A stretch of DNA of 52,471 bases from Porticoccaceae bacterium (GTDB lineage: Bacteria > Pseudomonadota > Gammaproteobacteria > Pseudomonadales > Porticoccaceae). This document shows positions 44,731 to 52,471 of this stretch, one piece after another. The stretch is from positions 1-52,471 of the forward strand of contig JAQXBF010000006.1 of NCBI GenBank assembly GCA_029252555.1, in the 5' to 3' direction. Under the pieces are notes generated by a model that had not been told where the DNA came from, did not search any database, and was given only the letters and a program-made list of their open reading frames with translations. Each line of letters begins with the position of its first letter. Position 1 is the stretch's first letter. Made by a program: the position numbers and the translations under genes.

Positions 44731-46215
44731 ATGGTTAGAATAATAAACAGATTTTTGGTTTTGTTATTTTTGTTGGTGGTTATTACCTCCTGCAGTAATG
44801 ACCCTCAGTACGAGCTGGTGATTGCCCATGGGCGAGTGATAGACCCAGAGACCAAGCTGGATGGCATTCGGTATGTGGGCATTAATACTGGCACGATTAG
44901 CCAAATTTCACAGCAGCCATTGCGCGGGCTCAAAACCATTGATGCCTCTGGGTTGGTTGTGGCGCCGGGTTTTATTGATGTTCACAGCCACACACCGACC
45001 CTATTGGGCCAGCATGTGAATCTTCTCGATGGTGTTACCACCCAGTTGGACCTTGAGGCGGGTTCATTCCCAGTAAGTTTTTATGGAGAGCATTTTCGCG
45101 ATGGGGCACAGATTAATTATGGTTCTTCCGTAGGCCATTGGGCTGTGCGCACCAAGGTTATTGAGGGCATAGATATGCCCTATATTTTTTCTGGAAACAA
45201 AGTCTTAACTATGGCTGGCCCAACCTGGATGGAAACTGCGACCGCAGAGCAAATAGAGCAGATGCGTGTGCTGCTAAATCGGGGTTTAGATGAAGGGGGG
45301 TTAGGCATTGGTGTGCTGTTGGACTATATGACCAAGGCGGTCTCCGATGCTGAGCTCCGAATGCTATTTGAGGTGGCCTCCGCGCGGGATGTACCTATTT
45401 ACATACATGTGCGCCGGGGTTATACCGGCGACCCTGCGGGTTTGATAGAGGTGATTGATCTGGCCGTGGAGACTGGCGCGCCGCTATTTGTTTGCCACAT
45501 CACCCACAATGCCATGGGCAGCATTGGTGACTGGTTAGCGATGATTGATGAAGCTAACCTTGCCGGTGCCAATATCACCACGGAGACATTGTCCTATGCG
45601 GCTGGGGGTACCAGTATTTCCGCCGACGTTTTTCGACGCCGCGACTGGAAGGGGATTTTTGATATTAGTTACGAAGATGTTCAGTGGGTTGCCACAGGCG
45701 AATGGCTGACCAAAGACACCTGGGATAGGTATGCCGAAGAGCAGCCCACAGGCATGGTTAACCATCATTATGTTAAAGAGGACTGGGTAGAAACCGCGCT
45801 GCAATGGCCAAGGATGATGGTCTCCACCGATGCGCTGCCAGCTATAGACACCAGTATCCCCACCAACCCCAATATTGCCGGTACCTTTTCCCGTGTGCTC
45901 GGCCATTATGTCCGTGAGCGCAAAATATTGAGTCTTCAAGAAGGGCTGGCCAAACTGAGCCTCTACCAAGCTCAGTGGATGGAGCAGGCCTCGCCGTTGT
46001 TTAAGAAGAAAGGGCGTATTCAGTTGGGCGCCGATGGAGATATAGTTATCTTTGATCCCAAAACGGTGGCCGCCAATGCAGTTTATGGCGACCCCTACCT
46101 CCAGCCCACAGGCATAGTGCATGTATTGGTGGCGGGGGAGGTCGTGGTAAAAGACTCTGTGCGAATTGAGGGAATATCACCGGGGAAGAAATTGCTTGGG
46201 TCAATTAGTCCTTAG
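44731..46215 (+). CDS. Amidohydrolase-superfamily lipoprotein, D-aminoacylase-like
   Basis: 494 residues. Signal with lipobox VITSC, followed by Ser at +2, which favours outer-membrane sorting. The metal-dependent hydrolase part starts with VIAHGRVIDPETKLDG, then the HxH of FIDVHSHTPT, His in YIHVRRGYTGD and FVCHITHN, and Asp in VSTDALP, as in N-acyl-D-amino-acid deacylases. ATG 44731 is chosen over GTG 44719, because AGTGAG then sits seven bases before it. It could release an amine or amino acid from an N-acylated compound outside the cytoplasm. The 3' end overlaps the convergent lipoprotein gene by 11 bases. Confidence 0.83.
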   Translation: MVRIINRFLVLLFLLVVITSCSNDPQYELVIAHGRVIDPETKLDGIRYVGINTGTISQISQQPLRGLKTIDASGLVVAPGFIDVHSHTPTLLGQHVNLLDGVTTQLDLEAGSFPVSFYGEHFRDGAQINYGSSVGHWAVRTKVIEGIDMPYIFSGNKVLTMAGPTWMETATAEQIEQMRVLLNRGLDEGGLGIGVLLDYMTKAVSDAELRMLFEVASARDVPIYIHVRRGYTGDPAGLIEVIDLAVETGAPLFVCHITHNAMGSIGDWLAMIDEANLAGANITTETLSYAAGGTSISADVFRRRDWKGIFDISYEDVQWVATGEWLTKDTWDRYAEEQPTGMVNHHYVKEDWVETALQWPRMMVSTDALPAIDTSIPTNPNIAGTFSRVLGHYVRERKILSLQEGLAKLSLYQAQWMEQASPLFKKKGRIQLGADGDIVIFDPKTVAANAVYGDPYLQPTGIVHVLVAGEVVVKDSVRIEGISPGKKLLGSISP

Positions 46216-46762
46216 TAGCGCCTAAGGTAAGGCTCTCTTGGGCTGGAAATAGAACGATTGGCTCTCCCCGCGAATTTTCAATGATAGGCGCAGATTTACC
46301 CTGTATAGAAGCGGTTTTATCGCCCACCTGAACTCCTATGGCAAAGACTCTGGTCTTTGTTTGGCCCTGCTCATCAAGCACCTCAGTAAAAATATTCAAA
46401 TAATATTTTCCATCGACATCAGCACCAATGGTTTGCTCGATAATATAGGGCTGCTCTGTATCCAGAGAGAACCAATAGTTATTGGCGTTGGAATCTATAT
46501 TGAGCCCAGTGTCTGCTTGCAGCTTTATAGATAACTGCCCAGATTGATGGGCAACTTTGAAGGCTAGCTCAACAGCCTGTTGTTGACCCGGCTGCAGGGG
46601 GCCCTCGTAATTATGGCTAAAGCGAACGGCTGCGCCAGGCTTTAAATAACCTGATGCAGCAGATTCGCTAGCGTGCTTTGGGGCTAAATTGGTCCCTTTG
46701 TTATCGCAACCCATCAGCGCGAGACCAATTAACAAAACGGCAGTGGAGGTGATTTTATTCAT
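46205..46762 (-). CDS. Small lipoprotein of unknown function
   Basis: 185 residues. Signal peptide and lipobox LALMGC, with Asp at +2 (CDNKG), the classical Lol-avoidance residue that keeps a lipoprotein in the inner membrane. The remainder looks like an all-beta secreted domain (VRFSHNYEGPLQPGQQQAVELAF...), suggestive of a sandwich fold, with no recognised motif. It lies 18 bases downstream of the PKD-zincin gene on the same strand, so the two are probably co-transcribed and may work together in the envelope. Confidence 0.7.
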   Translation of the reverse strand: MNKITSTAVLLIGLALMGCDNKGTNLAPKHASESAASGYLKPGAAVRFSHNYEGPLQPGQQQAVELAFKVAHQSGQLSIKLQADTGLNIDSNANNYWFSLDTEQPYIIEQTIGADVDGKYYLNIFTEVLDEQGQTKTRVFAIGVQVGDKTASIQGKSAPIIENSRGEPIVLFPAQESLTLGATKD

Positions 46763-46780
46763 GGCTAGCCCTGCATCCTT

Positions 46781-48964
46781 TTAGTTACTAAACTGAAACT
46801 CAAAGCAATAGTCTCCAACATCGTCAGTTTCATCAATATTGTTCCAATCGTAGAACGCCATAACATGGGTTCCTGTAGTCTGAAAACTGATTGTGGTGTT
46901 TTCTGAACCTATTACTGCAGACTCGGCGACGTGAAGCAAAGTGCCGGACTGATAAATTAAAAAGTCTGGGTCTGACAGGGTTGCGCCCCCCACTTCTGTG
47001 GCACTAAAGCTATAGTTCCCGGGAGCAGGTATCTGAAATTCAACGAAGACAGTGTTGCCTAGCTTATTAAAGTAACCCACATCATCGATCGAGCAGAGTT
47101 CAATAGCATCGCCGCCCACAGTGGCGACTTTAAACACTGGCAGCGAGGAGATTACTTCACCGTTATTGCTTTCATTTTCGCCATCGGCACCAGTGCCCAA
47201 AATACTTTGCCCAACCATTAAGTCGTCTAATTGTGCTGCCTGGGCAGGCTGTAAGGTTTTCAAACGGTCGATAAAAGAAAAAATACTCGTGAAGTAGGTG
47301 CCATTGCTATAGGTGCTATCGACTAGAGTGTTGTAGATAGGCTCCAGCCCCATAGACAGAGCGTCTACTCCGTCGTTGCCCTCGTCATAAATATCATAAA
47401 GAATCGACTGCACCGAGCCTTCATTAAACCAGCCGGTATTGGTGTAGCTGTTTCTGTCGAGACTAAAGTAAAAGCCGCTGCTTTGCCCTGCACCGGCGCT
47501 ATCACGATAAAAGGGATCATTTGTAATAATGCCCGAGAGAGCATTACCCCAGCCTTCACCAAAAGCAACGCGCATATCCATGCGCTCCGATAGGCTGTGC
47601 GAACCGCCAATGGAATCAGAGCGGGAGAGTTTATCTTCAAAATAATGGCCCCATTCATGGATAAGCACGTGGCGATCGTATTCGTCGCTGTCAGAATCCT
47701 CTTTACCCAGTAAATAAATCTTGCCGCCAGAGTAAAACGAAGTGCTTATATCGCCATCATTCAGGTCACCTTCAGCGACGCTATTATTTTCGCTCCAATG
47801 AATTTCCAACGCAGGAAACTGCACATTAGCATCTACTGCCACAAATTTTTGCACGGTGTCATAAATCGCGTCGAGCACAGCAAAAGGAGCCGCTGCCCTA
47901 GGCTCAGAGTAACTAGTGCCATCCCAGCCCGAAGCCATATTGTAGTTGCGGGTACTGTCTTTCATACCTGTATCGAATAGCTCGCTCTGAGCAGCATAAA
48001 GGGCGTCTGACGCTGTATTATCGGTTACTTTGATATCCCAGGTTGCGCCAGCCGTCTGCACCAGCTTGGCCGAAATTCTGATCCGCAGAGAGGTATTAGC
48101 CGCCAGCCGGAACTGGTAACGGCCCTCGGCATCGGTAATGGTGGACAGTATCTCAGTGCCCGATTCATCGACAGCATCGACCACTACACCCCGAGAGGGC
48201 ACCTGCTGAATATTGCTATAATCTAAGCCTCCACCAGAGTTGTGTGGCACCAGATCAAAAGTCACTGTGCCGCTGACAACCACCTTGGTATCGGTGATAT
48301 TAATAGTGACTGAATCTGTCGCACTGGCTGACTGGTTATCTGAGACTGTGAGGCTAAACTCAAGTGGGCCTGCGGTTTCAGGGGCGGTAAATGTTGCGGT
48401 GTCGGTATCAGAGCCAGTTAATGTTACCATCTCCCCCGACATCTGAACCCAACTGTAACTAGCAATAGAGCCATCGCTATCAGCGGCCGTGCCGCCAAGC
48501 GTAACCGTCATAGAAGAAGCAACAGTTTGGTCATTGCCGGCATTGACTGTGGGTGGGCTGTTGGTTGGCAGGTTGATCTCGACGAGTACAGAACTTGATG
48601 CAGTAGCGCCATCATTATCGGTAGCAGTTAAACGAAAGTGCAGAGAACCCTCTTTAGCAGGCGCAGTAAATGTAGCCGAGGCATTGTTTGGCCCATTTAT
48701 TGTCACATTGGCACCGGAGGTCTGTGTCCAGCTGTAGTTTGTAATAGAGCCGTCAGAATCGTTAGCGGTGCCCCTAAGAGTGACGGTGGAAGATACAAGG
48801 GCAACCTGAGTCTCACCCGCATTCACTGATGGCGGATTATTGGTGACCACTACAGGAGGGGGAGTAGGGCTGCTATCACCGCTACCTCCACCACAGGCCT
48901 TTAGCAAAAGAGCTAACAGGGCTATTAGTAGGGGTTGGGCTCGACTGGCAGAAAATAGCGTCAT
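46781..48964 (-). CDS. PKD-repeat lipoprotein with a zincin-like metalloprotease domain
   Basis: 727 residues. Lipobox LLKAC at about 20-24, then a Gly/Ser/Pro linker, two Ig/PKD-like repeats (each with VNAGxxQ...DSDGSIxxYSWxQxSG...ATFTAP), a carboxypeptidase-regulatory-like beta domain (VVVDAVDESGTEILSTITDAEGRY), and a catalytic domain with the zinc motif HEWGHYFED followed by FGEGWGNAL. The C-terminus is a beta-sandwich resembling PPC or P-type domains of secreted proteases. It probably digests protein at the cell surface. Family assignment beyond zincin is uncertain. Not obviously connected to the amine genes. Confidence 0.82.
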   Translation of the reverse strand: MTLFSASRAQPLLIALLALLLKACGGGSGDSSPTPPPVVVTNNPPSVNAGETQVALVSSTVTLRGTANDSDGSITNYSWTQTSGANVTINGPNNASATFTAPAKEGSLHFRLTATDNDGATASSSVLVEINLPTNSPPTVNAGNDQTVASSMTVTLGGTAADSDGSIASYSWVQMSGEMVTLTGSDTDTATFTAPETAGPLEFSLTVSDNQSASATDSVTINITDTKVVVSGTVTFDLVPHNSGGGLDYSNIQQVPSRGVVVDAVDESGTEILSTITDAEGRYQFRLAANTSLRIRISAKLVQTAGATWDIKVTDNTASDALYAAQSELFDTGMKDSTRNYNMASGWDGTSYSEPRAAAPFAVLDAIYDTVQKFVAVDANVQFPALEIHWSENNSVAEGDLNDGDISTSFYSGGKIYLLGKEDSDSDEYDRHVLIHEWGHYFEDKLSRSDSIGGSHSLSERMDMRVAFGEGWGNALSGIITNDPFYRDSAGAGQSSGFYFSLDRNSYTNTGWFNEGSVQSILYDIYDEGNDGVDALSMGLEPIYNTLVDSTYSNGTYFTSIFSFIDRLKTLQPAQAAQLDDLMVGQSILGTGADGENESNNGEVISSLPVFKVATVGGDAIELCSIDDVGYFNKLGNTVFVEFQIPAPGNYSFSATEVGGATLSDPDFLIYQSGTLLHVAESAVIGSENTTISFQTTGTHVMAFYDWNNIDETDDVGDYCFEFQFSN

Positions 48965-49287
48965 TGGCTTTATTTTTATTATTTTTGGTTATTGAGGCTA
49001 GCTATCTTCCATCCTACAGTCAAAGTAAGTTTAGATGGGGCAGTGATCTATTGACAAGCGGATAAAAGCCTGGAGGACAATTTTCCCTAGCAGATATGAT
49101 AAAAAAATGTGAACGAAATTATTCTATTATGTTTTTTTGAATAACTCACCCCCCCCGCCCCTTAAATTAGCCAAAAAAACCAACTAATCTTTAATAATTC
49201 TGCTCTCAGACCCAGAATTTCTACTATAATGCGCCGCTTACTGCTAAACATAACGACTAAAAAAAAGTTCAAGCTCTAGGAATATTT
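48965..49287. other. 323-base intergenic region with poly-C tract
   Basis: No gene is visible. It separates divergent genes. It contains an A/T-rich stretch, a run of C with one G (about 49150-49164), and TATAAT at 49225-49230 followed by a GC-rich discriminator, a likely start for the TPR-SGNH gene; the -35 is unclear. The homopolymer could be length-variable. Confidence 0.5.
49225..49230 (+). promoter_or_regulatory. probable -10 box of the TPR-SGNH gene
   Basis: Perfect TATAAT 57 bases before the ATG, followed by GCGCCGC, a discriminator of the kind seen at growth-regulated promoters. No matching -35 is evident at 16-18 bases upstream. Confidence 0.4.
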
Positions 49288-51027
49288 ATGGAACTAGATT
49301 TTACAGAAAAGGTGCAGGAAGGAATTTTAGCTCATCAGAAAGGTGATTTAGAGAAAGCGGAAGTTATTTATAAGTCGGTTTTAAAAGTGCAACCTTGGCA
49401 TCCTGATGCCAACCACAACTTAGGGATACTGGCTGAAGGAATTAATCAGCTTGCGTTGGCTCTAAAATTATTCAGGACTGCACTCAGAGCAAACTCTGAT
49501 GTAGAGCAGTTTTGGCTAAGCTATATTAATGCGCTTATCAAAGCAGAGTATTTTGAGACCGTTAAGATTGCTTTTGAACAGATTAAAATTAGGCAGATGG
49601 ATGTAGAGAAATTTGAAAACTTAATTTCAACTCAAGGCCTTAATAAAGAAGATAAAAAAACTCTAAATTCTGATTCTATTCAAGATGCTTCTCTTGAGCT
49701 TGTCGCATTATATGATACCGGAAAATATATTGAGAGTGAGCGGCAAGCACTATTATTTATTGAAAAAGACCCGCAACATTATTTGGGATGGAAAATGTTA
49801 GGAGCAGCATCTAGGAAAATAGGAAATGATATTCAGGCCCAAGTCGCTTATAAAAAACTTACTAATTTAAGTCCTTTAGATTCGGAAGCGCACTATAACT
49901 TGGCAAATACATTTCGATCTATGAACAACTTTCCTTCCGCTCGGGACAGCTACAAAAGAGCTATAGAGTTAAAAACTGGATTTTTTCAAGCCCAATCTAA
50001 CTTGGCTATTTCATACATGGAATTGGGTGATGTAGAGAGGGCAATAGAGGTTCTCAAGAAGACAATCGTGAGTTCTCCTAATTTTGCTGAAGCTGTTTTT
50101 AATCTAGCGGTGATTCTTGCGTGGAGCCATGACTTACAAGAGCAACTCAAAGCACTGGAACATACCATAATTGTGGATCCTGATAACTACGGTCTGATAG
50201 CAGGGATTCATCTCAGTATTTGCTACTTTTTAGAGAACGATTTCGCGACAAGTCAAAGATTTTTGTCGGCCTCAAGAGACATCCTATTAAAAAATGCTGC
50301 AGAATATGAATCTGATAAGATATTTTATGGATTTTTGAGGCTGCTTTTGCAGTGGCGTGACGATAATGATCGTCTCGTAGCCCCAAATAACGTTAGTAAA
50401 GTTCTGCATGTTCTCGGTGAAAGCCATTCTTTTTCTCATCACGGGCTACAAATTGAAAATTTCAGTGGTACCACTCTTATCAAAGCGCAATTTATCAGAG
50501 GAGTTAAGCAGTGGCATCTCAGAGATTCTGCCTTAAATCGTTTCAAATATCGCTTCGAAGGTGTGTTTTTATCGCTTCCAAAATGCAGCCTTGTTTTGTT
50601 AGCGATTGGAGAAATCGATTGCAGAATTGATTCTGGTATTTTTAAGAGACATAAAAGATTCCCACAGACGGATATCGCAGACATTATCTCCTCTACCATA
50701 GATGGTTATCTCTCATATATTTTGGAGCTAAATGCAAGTTGTGAACACAAAATTATAGTTCAAGGAGTGCCTTGCCCGAATATTATCACCAAGGGAATTG
50801 CCGTTGATGAATATTGGCGATTTGTGGAGTTTATCAAAACCTTTAATTTTGAGCTTGAGAATCGTGTGAGAGGCAGCGCCTTACAATTTTTAGATGTACA
50901 CAAACTTACCGATAGGGGAGATGGGGTTTCAAATGAGATTTGGCACATTGATCGGTACCATTTATCGCCTGAGGGTGCTAAGGAAGCTTGGAGCAGATTT
51001 ACCCCTATAGATGAAGCACAACACTGA
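49288..51027 (+). CDS. TPR-repeat protein with C-terminal SGNH-hydrolase-like domain
   Basis: 579 residues. TPR units occupy about 1-330, with a more irregular stretch near 85-150. From about 370 an SGNH-like domain is recognisable: nucleophile S379 in VLGESHS, block III GEIDCR (441-446, where Asn of the canonical GxND is replaced) and the C-terminal D555-x2-H558 (DRYHLSPEG). Such domains act as esterases or acyl/glycan modifiers. The TPR part is similar to that of the protein at 1-1527 (YDTGKYIESERQALLFIEKDPQHYLGWKMLG against QYQAGQWDEAEVLSLALTKKFPKHQFGWKILG in its first unit). Both are AT-richer than neighbours. AGGAAT precedes the ATG. Confidence 0.8.
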   Translation: MELDFTEKVQEGILAHQKGDLEKAEVIYKSVLKVQPWHPDANHNLGILAEGINQLALALKLFRTALRANSDVEQFWLSYINALIKAEYFETVKIAFEQIKIRQMDVEKFENLISTQGLNKEDKKTLNSDSIQDASLELVALYDTGKYIESERQALLFIEKDPQHYLGWKMLGAASRKIGNDIQAQVAYKKLTNLSPLDSEAHYNLANTFRSMNNFPSARDSYKRAIELKTGFFQAQSNLAISYMELGDVERAIEVLKKTIVSSPNFAEAVFNLAVILAWSHDLQEQLKALEHTIIVDPDNYGLIAGIHLSICYFLENDFATSQRFLSASRDILLKNAAEYESDKIFYGFLRLLLQWRDDNDRLVAPNNVSKVLHVLGESHSFSHHGLQIENFSGTTLIKAQFIRGVKQWHLRDSALNRFKYRFEGVFLSLPKCSLVLLAIGEIDCRIDSGIFKRHKRFPQTDIADIISSTIDGYLSYILELNASCEHKIIVQGVPCPNIITKGIAVDEYWRFVEFIKTFNFELENRVRGSALQFLDVHKLTDRGDGVSNEIWHIDRYHLSPEGAKEAWSRFTPIDEAQH

Positions 51028-51242
51028 CCTAGGAGGCTTTGATTAATAAATATCTTTTAGTTCAAGTTTTTCTTCTTAACACAAATCGCCTAATCCTGAA
51101 TCAAAAGTTCGTTTACTTCTATAATAATTGAAGATCAGTCGTTTTAAGTAGATAAGGTATAAATTCTGATGTTGACTCAATTCCTAGGTAGGATTGTGAT
51201 GGGCAAATGCTTGCTTTATACGAATTAGGTCCTAATTTTTAA

Positions 51243-51329
51243 TGGTGCCCAGGAGAGGACTTGAACCTCCACCCCCTTTCGAGGACCAGCACCTGAAGCT
51301 GGCGTGTCTACCAATTTCACCACCTGGGC
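51243..51329 (-). tRNA. tRNA-Leu, anticodon CAG
   Basis: 87 bases with encoded CCA (51243-51245). Acceptor arms GCCCAGG (51323-51329 on the minus strand) and CCTGGGC pair fully, anticodon stem CCAGC/GCTGG encloses TTCAGGT giving CAG, the long variable arm expected of a type II tRNA is present, and the T arm carries GGTTCAAGTCC. Reads CTG codons. Confidence 0.97.
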
Positions 51330-51374
51330 GTCTCTTGCGAATTGTTCTGGTAACTGCCCATTAAAGGCGATCGC

Positions 51375-51403
51375 ACTATAGGTACAGCTGCGTTTATTGT
51401 CAA
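51375..51403 (-). promoter_or_regulatory. promoter of tRNA-Leu
   Basis: On the minus strand, TTGACA (51398-51403) and TATAGT (51375-51380) are separated by exactly 17 bases, near-consensus sigma-70. The predicted start lies about 40 bases before the mature tRNA 5' end. Confidence 0.8.
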
Positions 51404-51492
51404 TTGCACGTGATCAAAATAATGGCTTTTTGGCCTAGTCAAGTCCATGGCAAAAATGCGGCGCCGGTATCCTCTGGTCTTTGTCGTATTTG

Positions 51493-51520
51493 TTGACTTA
51501 ACTCAGCGCGTAGTTTTAAT
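51493..51520 (+). promoter_or_regulatory. promoter upstream of the broken comEA-like gene
   Basis: TTGACT (51493-51498), 16-base spacer, TTTAAT (51515-51520); five of six matches in each box. It faces the pseudogene, so transcription may persist although the reading frame is interrupted. Confidence 0.5.
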
Positions 51521-51590
51521 AATTGAGTAGCCGGCAGTTAGACAGAGATGGTATGACCGCCCAAAACCAAACTAACTTCTGATAAGGACA

Positions 51591-51917
51591 TTACTCACCC
51601 CCATTCTATTCAAACTTACTATAGTGATTTTTACCACCGTCATTGTTATTTCTTTTATCGTGCTCGCTGCAGCTGAGCCCACAGATAAAATGCGCTCTCT
51701 TGTTGTTATCGCAGATTATCATCCTCTTAATGTAAATAAGGCCTCCAACGTGTGAATTGTGGCAGCGATGAGATGTGTTGGCCTAAAGACTGCGACTGCT
51801 ATTGTGGCTTATCGCAAAGCTAACGGCTCATTCAAGACGATTGACGAATTGACAGCGGTTAAAGGGGTCGACGTCAGAACCTTGAGTAAAAATGAACGTA
51901 TAATTGTGCTCGAATGA
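51591..51917 (+). pseudogene. ComEA-like helix-hairpin-helix protein, interrupted by in-frame TGA
   Basis: One frame encodes a hydrophobic signal-like segment (ending FIVLAAAEPTDK), then NVNKASNV, a TGA at 51753-51755, and, without any frame change, IVAAMRCVGLKTATAIVAYRKANGSFKTIDELTAVKG up to TGA 51915-51917. Both halves together make one ComEA-type small periplasmic helix-hairpin-helix protein, where the first helix normally continues without a break. The stop falls on a single codon inside the first HhH, and the hairpin glycines are eroded (GVG to CVG, and GVD in the second), so decay seems real. No clean ATG lies at the 5' end; GTG 51624 is possible. A sequencing error is the alternative. 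Confidence 0.7.
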
Positions 51918-51937
51918 TAAAAACTTTAATCTAACAA

Positions 51938-51984
51938 CGCACATAAAAAAACTGGTTGCCTGTACAGCCGGTTTTTTATGTGCG
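51938..51984 (+). terminator. strong hairpin terminator after the comEA-like gene
   Basis: Arms of about 17 bases (CGCACATAAAAAA... and ...TTTTTTATGTGCG) enclose a short loop. Each arm holds its own A or T tract, so it can work in both orientations. It separates the pseudogene from the transporter gene. Confidence 0.8.
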
Positions 51985-52022
51985 AAAAAATGTTCAAATG
52001 GCTGTAAAAGAGTGATTTTCAC

Positions 52023-52471
52023 ATGAGCTTAGATGCACTTATCACCTTAGGTATTTTGGCTGCATTTTTAGCCACTGTGCTAACGGGTCGACTGGCGGTC
52101 GACTTTGCCCTAGCTGCTGCTATGACGGGGCTACTTTTTTTTGGGGTGCTGTCACCGGAGGAAGCCTTTCAGGGGTTTTCCAATCCAGCCATTTATATTG
52201 TTGCTTGCTTCTATATTGTCTCTGCAGCCTTAAAAGAAAGTGGTGCGCTGCACTGGTGGGTCATGAAGTGGCTGGGTACCAGCCCAAAGCCTTATAAAGC
52301 TATTCCTCGGATGATGTTGCCGGTAGCATTTATCAGTTCCATTATCAGCAACACGCCGGTGGTTGCGATCTTTATTCCCCTGTTGCAAGACTGGGCCAAG
52401 CGCCATAAAGTCTCGATCTCCAAGTTTTTGATTCCCTTGAGCTTTGCGTCAATTTTAGGGGGCACCTGTAC
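52023..52471 (+). CDS. SLC13-type permease, 3' end outside the window
   Basis: 149 codons visible, open to the last base. Hydrophobic helices begin at residue 5 (ALITLGILAAFLATVLTGRLAVDFALAAA), then AIYIVACFYIVSAALKESGAL, and the SLC13/CitT signature region IISNTPVVAIFIPLLQDW followed by FLIPLSFASILGGTC, the SNT motif that binds sodium and carboxylate. Members carry sulfate, dicarboxylates or citrate; this opening is nearest to the SLC13 proteins with central TrkA-C domains. ATG 52023 has only a weak ribosome site (AAAGAG). Confidence 0.82.
   Translation, partial: MSLDALITLGILAAFLATVLTGRLAVDFALAAAMTGLLFFGVLSPEEAFQGFSNPAIYIVACFYIVSAALKESGALHWWVMKWLGTSPKPYKAIPRMMLPVAFISSIISNTPVVAIFIPLLQDWAKRHKVSISKFLIPLSFASILGGTC

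Noticed and set aside
51223-51240. AATTAGG-t-CCTAATT followed by T-run as a terminator for the tRNA
   Set aside because: The T-run is on the plus strand, the wrong direction for the minus-strand tRNA, and the loop would be a single base unless the stem opens.
51753-51755. TGA read as selenocysteine in the comEA-like gene
   Set aside because: ComEA proteins are not selenoproteins, no Cys aligns there in the family, and other conserved residues are also eroded.
1-52471. CRISPR arrays, insertion sequences, phage or integron features
   Set aside because: No regularly spaced repeats, transposase, integrase or terminal inverted repeats were found. The tRNA-Leu is intact and no duplicated 3' end (att-like) was seen.

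Overview
The window looks like a chromosomal stretch of a gammaproteobacterium, probably marine (a SAR92/Cellvibrionales-like lineage is a guess from gene content, not demonstrated). Coding density is high, starts are mostly ATG with good Shine-Dalgarno sites, the centre looks near 50% GC by eye, and the two TPR genes near the ends are visibly AT-richer. About 25 neighbouring genes concern amines: polyamine import and oxidation, gamma-glutamylation, transamination, and what looks like folate-dependent removal of N-methyl groups.

Layout. (1) 1-1527: 3' part of a TPR protein ending in a 2OG-Fe(II) oxygenase domain. (2) 2102-14292, plus strand: two copies of a module made of two different PYROXD2-like FAD oxidoreductases (called here type I and type II) and a GcvT-like folate protein, an extra divergent GcvT-like gene, a GFA-type formaldehyde/thiol protein, an orphan membrane protein and a stand-alone MOSC protein; folD follows on the minus strand (14323-15183). 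(3) 15433-21253, plus: a SnoaL-AraC fusion regulator, a PuuB-like oxidase, a six-helix membrane protein, a Tat-exported spermidine dehydrogenase, a small membrane protein and a 2OG hydroxylase. (4) 27212 down to 21279, minus: a tight operon tetR-acyl-CoA dehydrogenase-potFABC (spermidine/putrescine ABC importer). (5) 27483-41135, plus: the third type I/type II/GcvT module, an NDP-forming acyl-CoA ligase, a PuuA-like glutamine synthetase, a Rieske oxygenase of the quaternary-ammonium type, a second PuuB-like oxidase, a class I amidotransferase, a class III aminotransferase and an agmatinase-family hydrolase. A perfect 18-bp palindrome sits between the -35 boxes of operons 4 and 5. (6) 42358-41168, minus: a TetR-GNAT fusion, divergent from an aminotransferase/PuuD/amidohydrolase-lipoprotein operon (42470-46215). 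(7) 46205-48964, minus: two lipoproteins, one a PKD-zincin. (8) 49288 to the end: a TPR-SGNH protein, tRNA-Leu(CAG) with a consensus promoter, a comEA-like gene broken by an in-frame TGA, a strong hairpin, and the start of an SLC13-type transporter.

How it may work together (inference). An amine, likely a polyamine or an N-methylated/quaternary derivative, is imported by PotFABC. The Rieske enzyme could remove the first methyl of a quaternary nitrogen. The type I/type II pairs would oxidise N-methyl or C-N bonds and pass one-carbon units to folate on the GcvT-like partner. FolD would oxidise methylene-THF and the GFA protein would deal with leaked formaldehyde. The remaining primary amine would go through PuuA/PuuB/PuuD-like gamma-glutamylation or direct transamination, and the acid products to CoA thioesters through the NDP-forming ligase and acyl-CoA dehydrogenase. 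The threefold type I/type II/GcvT-like module is the most likely undescribed system here; its substrate cannot be read from sequence.
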